A stretch of DNA of 34,268 nt from NCBI GenBank assembly GCA_944372025.1, contig CALVYE010000004.1:1-34268 (forward strand). Reading direction: 5' to 3'. The position numbers were made by a program, and so were the translations under genes. Of the stretch, positions 30,741 to 34,268 are shown one piece after another (position 1 is the first letter of the stretch; each line of letters opens with the position of its first letter). The stretch comes from an uncultured Bacilli bacterium (lineage in GTDB: Bacteria > Bacillota_I > Bacilli_A > RF39 > UBA660). The notes under the pieces were generated by a model. The model did no database searches. It was not told where the DNA came from and worked only from the letters and a program-made list of their open reading frames with translations.

Positions 30741-32835
30741 ATCTTACATAATTTCTAGCTTTTAACCAATCAACAATATATTGTGATTCTTGTGCTGCTG
30801 ATGGAACTGATCCATTAGTACTTACATATGAAGTTTTCCATGCTTGATAATCTGTTTGTAAATTAGAGATTACATCTGCGTTAATTTCAGTAATTGTAAG
30901 ATTAGAAATTGAAGTTTGAATATTATCTAATTTACCATTTGCAGTATCTAGTTTTGTTTCAAGTGAAGAAACTTTTGAACTAATAGAATTTAAACGTCCA
31001 AATATAGTATCATTTGAAACATTATCTGTAGATACTCCAATTGCTGAGCTTACACCACTAACTGTAGTATTAATTAATTCAGTTTTAAGTGCTAAATTTG
31101 ATATAGAAGTATTTGCTAGTTCTACTTTACCATTAACTGTTCCTAAACTATTAATTGCATCGCTTATATTGCTATTAATTAATGTTAAACTATTATCTCT
31201 AATACCTAAGATTAAGTTAGATATAGCATTTTGATTTGCATCTACACTATCAAATCTTGTAGCTAAAGCTGTTTGATTAGTGTTCATATTAGTATCAATA
31301 ATATTAAATCTAGAAGTAATTGCTAATTGATTATCATCCATTTTATTTTCAATTCTTGATAAAACTGTTGATAATGCTTCTTGATTTAAATTCATATTTG
31401 TATTAATACCATCTAATTTTGTATTTAACGCTGTTTGATTTTGATCTATTCTTTCTAATACTGTAGAAATTAACGAATCTACGGTATTAAATCTATTTTG
31501 TAATTCTGTTTGATATGCTAATGCGTTAGCATCAATACTATCAAATCTTGAAGTTATTGATTCTTGATTTTCATCAAGTGTACATTCAATTCTTGATAAA
31601 ACCGTTGATAATGCACTTTGGTTACTATCCATATTAGCATCAATATTGTTTAATCTAGAATTTAATGCTGCTTGATTATTATCGATGTTAGTATCGATAT
31701 TGTCTAGTCTAGAATCTAATACTGTTTGGTTGTTATCCATGTTAGTATCAATATTATCTAATCTAGTATTTAATGCTAATTGATTATCATTCATTCTATT
31801 TAACACAGTAGTTAGTAGTGAATCGACATTATTAAATCTATCTTGTAATGCTAATTGATATGTTGCTGCATTAGTATCAACATTATCAAATCTAGAAGCT
31901 ATTGCTGTTTGATTTGTATCAAGTGTATTTTCAATTCTTGATAAAACTGTTGATAATGCACTTTGATTATTATCCATATTAGCATCAATAATATTTAATC
32001 TTGCATTTAAAGCTAATTGATTTTCATCTATTCTATTTAACATAGTAGAAATTAATGAGTCTACAGTATTAAATCTATCTTGTAATGCTAATTGATATGC
32101 TGCTGCGTTAGCATCAACGTTATCAAATCTAGAAGCTATTGCTGCTTGATTTTCATCAAGAGTATTTTCAATTCTAGTTAAAAATGTAGTTAATGCTACT
32201 TGATTAGCTTCCATATTAGCATCGATAGTATTTAGTCTTACATTAAGAGCTAATTGATTTTCATCCATTCTGTCTAATACAGTAGCTAGCAATAAATCTA
32301 CAGTATTAAATCTATCTTGTAATGCTAATTGATATGCTGCTGCGTTAGCATCAACATTGTCAAATCTAGAAGCTATTGCTGCTTGATTTTCATCCATAGT
32401 AAGAATAATACTATTTAAAATCATTTCTAAAGCTTCTTGATTATCTCTCATGTTTTTATCGATAATGTTAAATCTTGTTTGTGCTTCTAAAAATCCATTA
32501 TTAACAACAGTAGTTAAATCGTTAATTTTTGAATTTACATTTGAATTTACTCCATTAATTTTATTATTTAATGAATAGTAAATTGATTCTTGTTTTGAAT
32601 TTACATCATCGATTTTTGATTCAGTATTTTGACTTAATTTAGCGATATTTTCATTTGTTTCATCATTTAATTTTTTTGCTTTAGAATCATTACTGTCAAT
32701 TTTTTCTAAAACATTTGAAATACTTTCTCCCTCAATATTAAATATTTTTACTAATGAAATTATTCCAATTAATAAAGATATAGCAATTATAACAATTGCA
32801 ACAATATTAAGAGTCTTTTGTTGTTTATTTTTCAT
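30739..32835 (-). CDS. Membrane-anchored coiled-coil rod protein with 79-residue repeats
   Basis: 698 residues. Residues 10-33 are a membrane helix after a basic start (MKNKQQK), so the rest is probably outside. Residues 40-145 are helical linker. Residues 146-497 are four tandem repeats: 146-224, 225-303, 304-418 and 419-497, of 79, 79, 115 and 79 residues, with a partial fifth to about 538. Each unit reads as 18+25+18+18 residues, the 18-mer being NQxALxxRLxNIDxNMxx. The third unit has two extra 18-mers. The tail (540-698) is Ser/Asn/Leu-rich helix and a compact end (DYQAWKTSY to WLKARNYVR). One cysteine only (418). RBS AAGGAG before ATG 32835, 22 bp after the foldase gene. Looks like a surface stalk; the binding partner is unknown. 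Confidence 0.85.
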   Translation of the reverse strand: MKNKQQKTLNIVAIVIIAISLLIGIISLVKIFNIEGESISNVLEKIDSNDSKAKKLNDETNENIAKLSQNTESKIDDVNSKQESIYYSLNNKINGVNSNVNSKINDLTTVVNNGFLEAQTRFNIIDKNMRDNQEALEMILNSIILTMDENQAAIASRFDNVDANAAAYQLALQDRFNTVDLLLATVLDRMDENQLALNVRLNTIDANMEANQVALTTFLTRIENTLDENQAAIASRFDNVDANAAAYQLALQDRFNTVDSLISTMLNRIDENQLALNARLNIIDANMDNNQSALSTVLSRIENTLDTNQTAIASRFDNVDTNAATYQLALQDRFNNVDSLLTTVLNRMNDNQLALNTRLDNIDTNMDNNQTVLDSRLDNIDTNIDNNQAALNSRLNNIDANMDSNQSALSTVLSRIECTLDENQESITSRFDSIDANALAYQTELQNRFNTVDSLISTVLERIDQNQTALNTKLDGINTNMNLNQEALSTVLSRIENKMDDNQLAITSRFNIIDTNMNTNQTALATRFDSVDANQNAISNLILGIRDNSLTLINSNISDAINSLGTVNGKVELANTSISNLALKTELINTTVSGVSSAIGVSTDNVSNDTIFGRLNSISSKVSSLETKLDTANGKLDNIQTSISNLTITEINADVISNLQTDYQAWKTSYVSTNGSVPSAAQESQYIVDWLKARNYVR
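31222..32400 (-). repeat. Tandem in-frame coding repeats (237-bp unit, 54-bp subunit)
   Basis: Units at 32164-32400, 31927-32163, 31582-31926 and 31345-31581, with a partial copy to about 31222. Lengths are 237, 237, 345 and 237 bp. The 345-bp unit contains two extra 54-bp subunits at 31624-31731. Units 1 and 2 share long identical stretches (for example QAAIASRFDNVDANAAAYQL in both), indicating recent duplication or homogenisation. Confidence 0.9.
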
Positions 32836-32857
32836 ACTTTCTTACTCCTTCTTTTTA

Positions 32858-34132
32858 CTATTTAATCTTTAGCTTTTCAAAAGCATTTTGATAAATAATA
32901 GAAATTTTTTCTAAACTTTCAGAAACATTCTTTAAAAGTTTCTCTTCCCTTTTTTTCTCATAAACAACACTAAGTTTTGCATCATCTAATTCTTGTCTTT
33001 GAATAATATGAATTGCATACTTAGTTTTAACTTCACCAATATCACCAGTATTTAAATTGTCTACCATTCCCTCAATTTCTTCTAATAAGTCGCCATTTTG
33101 ATAATACATGTCATATGGAGGTTCTTTAGCGACAGCATCTTCACTATATTTTTTAATTAAATCATCAAAGTTAACTCCACTTTGTGCTTCTTCTAATATA
33201 GCTTTTGCCAATGCTTCTTTTTGATTGATTGTCGTTTCGCTTAAGCTTTCTTTTGTTGTAGAATCTACGGTTGCTAAAACAATCTGTTTAATTTTTTTAT
33301 AATTTGCATAGTATTCACTTCGTGCTTCTTCTTTTTCTTCATCAGTTAAATCATTTACTTTACCCTCAGAATATAAAGCGTCATATATTAATTTATACAA
33401 TTTATCGGTTTTTGCCATTTTATCATAAGATTCTTCAGTTGTATTATTTTTCTTAAGGAACTTCTTAAAGGCACTTTCACCACCTAAATTATTAATATAC
33501 TCTTCTTTTTCTTCTTCTAATTCTTTTAGAGCTTCATCTGTAAGAGTAATATTGTTTTCTTTTGCAATGCGATTAACAGAAGCTGCAATTTTTATTTCTT
33601 CTACGGTTTTTTCTTTTAAATATTCTCTAATAGTCATATCAGATGTACTGTCTACTTGAGTATTCAAAGTTGCTTCGGGTAAATCGGTATTATCTTCTCC
33701 GAAATGATTGTATTTAACTGAATAAAGATAAATCATGAAATCACTACTTGTATAATCACTCCCATCAATAGTAATAACTACTTTATTTTTTGATACTATT
33801 GGCATTATTACGAACAATAATGTTAAAGATACGACTACTGCTGTTAAAATTGCAATAGAAATAAACTTATTTTCTTTTATTGTTTTAGTAATTTTTTTAT
33901 ACATTTTCACCAAACCCTTGTTATTCTTATTTTTCTTTTCTATCAGTCTTTTAGTTGTTTTTTGTTGCTTTGAATTGTTTGTTTTTGCTTTACTAGATTT
34001 AACTGTTTTTTTTGCTCCACTAGTTTTAGCATTACTTCTTTTTTTAGGTTTAACTTCTGTATTTTCTTTAGTTTTTCTAGTGCTTCTAGTTTTTGAACTT
34101 ATTACTTCATTTTCTTTTTTCGTATTTGCCAC
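32858..34132 (-). CDS. Membrane-anchored parvulin-type peptidyl-prolyl isomerase (PrsA/SurA-like)
   Basis: 424 residues from GTG 34132. The open frame runs to 34189, but the leader structure and GGGGGGTGA (34146-34138) select the GTG five bases later. Residues 1-88 are a Lys/Thr/Ser-rich basic cytoplasmic tail, 90-112 a membrane helix, and the rest is outside: a SurA-N-like helical chaperone part (MIYLYSVKYN, then VNRIAKENNITLTDEAL) and a C-terminal rotamase segment (KKIKQIVLAT, VNFDDLIKKYSEDAVA, GDIGEVKTKYAIHIIQRQ). It should fold exported proteins next to the membrane. Bacillus PrsA is a lipoprotein; here anchoring is by a helix with a long basic tail, and no lipobox is present. First gene of an operon with the coiled-coil rod, which may be its client (inference). 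Confidence 0.85.
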   Translation of the reverse strand: MANTKKENEVISSKTRSTRKTKENTEVKPKKRSNAKTSGAKKTVKSSKAKTNNSKQQKTTKRLIEKKNKNNKGLVKMYKKITKTIKENKFISIAILTAVVVSLTLLFVIMPIVSKNKVVITIDGSDYTSSDFMIYLYSVKYNHFGEDNTDLPEATLNTQVDSTSDMTIREYLKEKTVEEIKIAASVNRIAKENNITLTDEALKELEEEKEEYINNLGGESAFKKFLKKNNTTEESYDKMAKTDKLYKLIYDALYSEGKVNDLTDEEKEEARSEYYANYKKIKQIVLATVDSTTKESLSETTINQKEALAKAILEEAQSGVNFDDLIKKYSEDAVAKEPPYDMYYQNGDLLEEIEGMVDNLNTGDIGEVKTKYAIHIIQRQELDDAKLSVVYEKKREEKLLKNVSESLEKISIIYQNAFEKLKIK

Positions 34133-34134
34133 AA

Positions 34135-34194
34135 GTTTCACCCCCCAACTTAGACAACTAATATAACGTGAGTGAGTGAAACCCCACATTATAT
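34135..34194 (-). promoter_or_regulatory. Structured 5' leader with loop complementary to the RBS
   Basis: In the transcript AUAUAAUGUG (34194-34185) pairs with CACGUUAUAU (34170-34161), 10 pairs with one wobble, around a 14-base loop. Nine loop bases GUUUCACUC (34182-34174) are complementary, with one wobble, to GGGUGAAAC (34143-34135), which is the Shine-Dalgarno and the spacer before GTG 34132. This allows a pseudoknot or an alternative helix that would hide the ribosome binding site. I match it to no known riboswitch class. Confidence 0.6.
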
Positions 34195-34224
34195 TATGAT
34201 ATATGAAAAGAAATAATGCTTATT

Positions 34225-34253
34225 ATTCTAATTAAAAAGTCGTTTTTTGTCAA
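34225..34253 (-). promoter_or_regulatory. Strong sigma-A promoter of the foldase-rod operon
   Basis: Minus strand: consensus -35 TTGACA (34253-34248), a 17-bp spacer, -10 TAGAAT (34230-34225). Predicted start near 34218, giving a leader of about 85 nt, the longest leader predicted from the promoters I found in this window. Confidence 0.85.
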
Positions 34254-34268
34254 TAATTTTGGTATTGA

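Noticed and set aside
31222-32400. Possible CRISPR array or intergenic repeat
   Set aside because: The repeats are in frame, lack unique spacers and encode a continuous coiled coil.
30739-32835. Phage tail fibre or prophage gene
   Set aside because: The protein has an N-terminal membrane anchor and there are no phage genes nearby; it sits between a foldase and metK.
34133-34189. N-terminal extension of the foldase starting MWGFTHSR
   Set aside because: It would be translated through the 5' leader hairpin, has no RBS, and the G-rich Shine-Dalgarno lies correctly for GTG 34132.

Overview
The window is AT-rich, densely coding DNA from a low-GC Gram-positive bacterium (Bacillota). Three things point to Bacilli or a reduced-genome relative such as the uncultured RF39-type lineages: a ComN-family regulator beside a fused secDF, a rel-dtd pair, and AddAB instead of RecBCD. 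The lineage is inference because no rRNA is present. TGG encodes Trp, and TGA is a stop (for example the dtd/AI-2E junction at 23514-23517), so this is genetic code 11 and not the Mycoplasma code. Most genes are on the minus strand; only a HAD phosphatase and metK are on plus. I see no tRNA, rRNA, CRISPR array, prophage or insertion sequence, and no gene-free stretch longer than 300 bases (the largest gaps are about 177, 144 and 114 bp).

Layout. 1-4163: an ABC export-type operon, ATPase - double-FtsX permease - ATPase. 4182-7099: a P-type Ca2+ ATPase and a 59-residue cysteine-rich DUF1540 protein. 7157-8757: a two-gene unit of unrecognised membrane proteins with a good promoter. 8761-14712: addB - small membrane protein - addA, for double-strand break repair. 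14739-16097: an HD-domain hydrolase and a lipoprotein. 16103-18613: tandem hairpins, a YetF/DUF421 membrane protein and a YhfW-like FAD-Rieske oxidoreductase. 18627-21687: a membrane-anchored ectodomain protein preceded by a 451-residue protein I do not recognise. 21695-22465: a Cof-type HAD phosphatase on plus. 22474-26159: rel - dtd - AI-2E family transporter, joined by overlapping stop/start codons. 26186-29016: comN - small two-TM protein - secDF, again with overlapping genes. 29059-29609: an XRE regulator divergent from metK. 29618-34268: metK, convergent with an operon of a membrane-anchored parvulin-type foldase and a 698-residue membrane-anchored coiled-coil rod.

How it fits together. 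Most of the window is housekeeping: the stringent response, tRNA proofreading, Sec export, SAM synthesis, recombination and Ca2+ homeostasis. The accessory interest is in cell-envelope genes. The best candidate for something undescribed is the last operon. It has a strong sigma-A promoter, a 5' leader that folds into a hairpin whose loop is complementary to its own ribosome binding site, an extracytoplasmic foldase with a long basic cytoplasmic tail, and a rod protein built from 79-residue repeats that can be decomposed into heptads and hendecads. The 451-residue orphan behind a near-consensus promoter is the second candidate. Start codons differ from the longest open frame in several genes (3399-4106, 4182-6830, addA, addB, 16218-16946, rel, secDF, 32858-34132) because a ribosome binding site clearly selects an inner codon.
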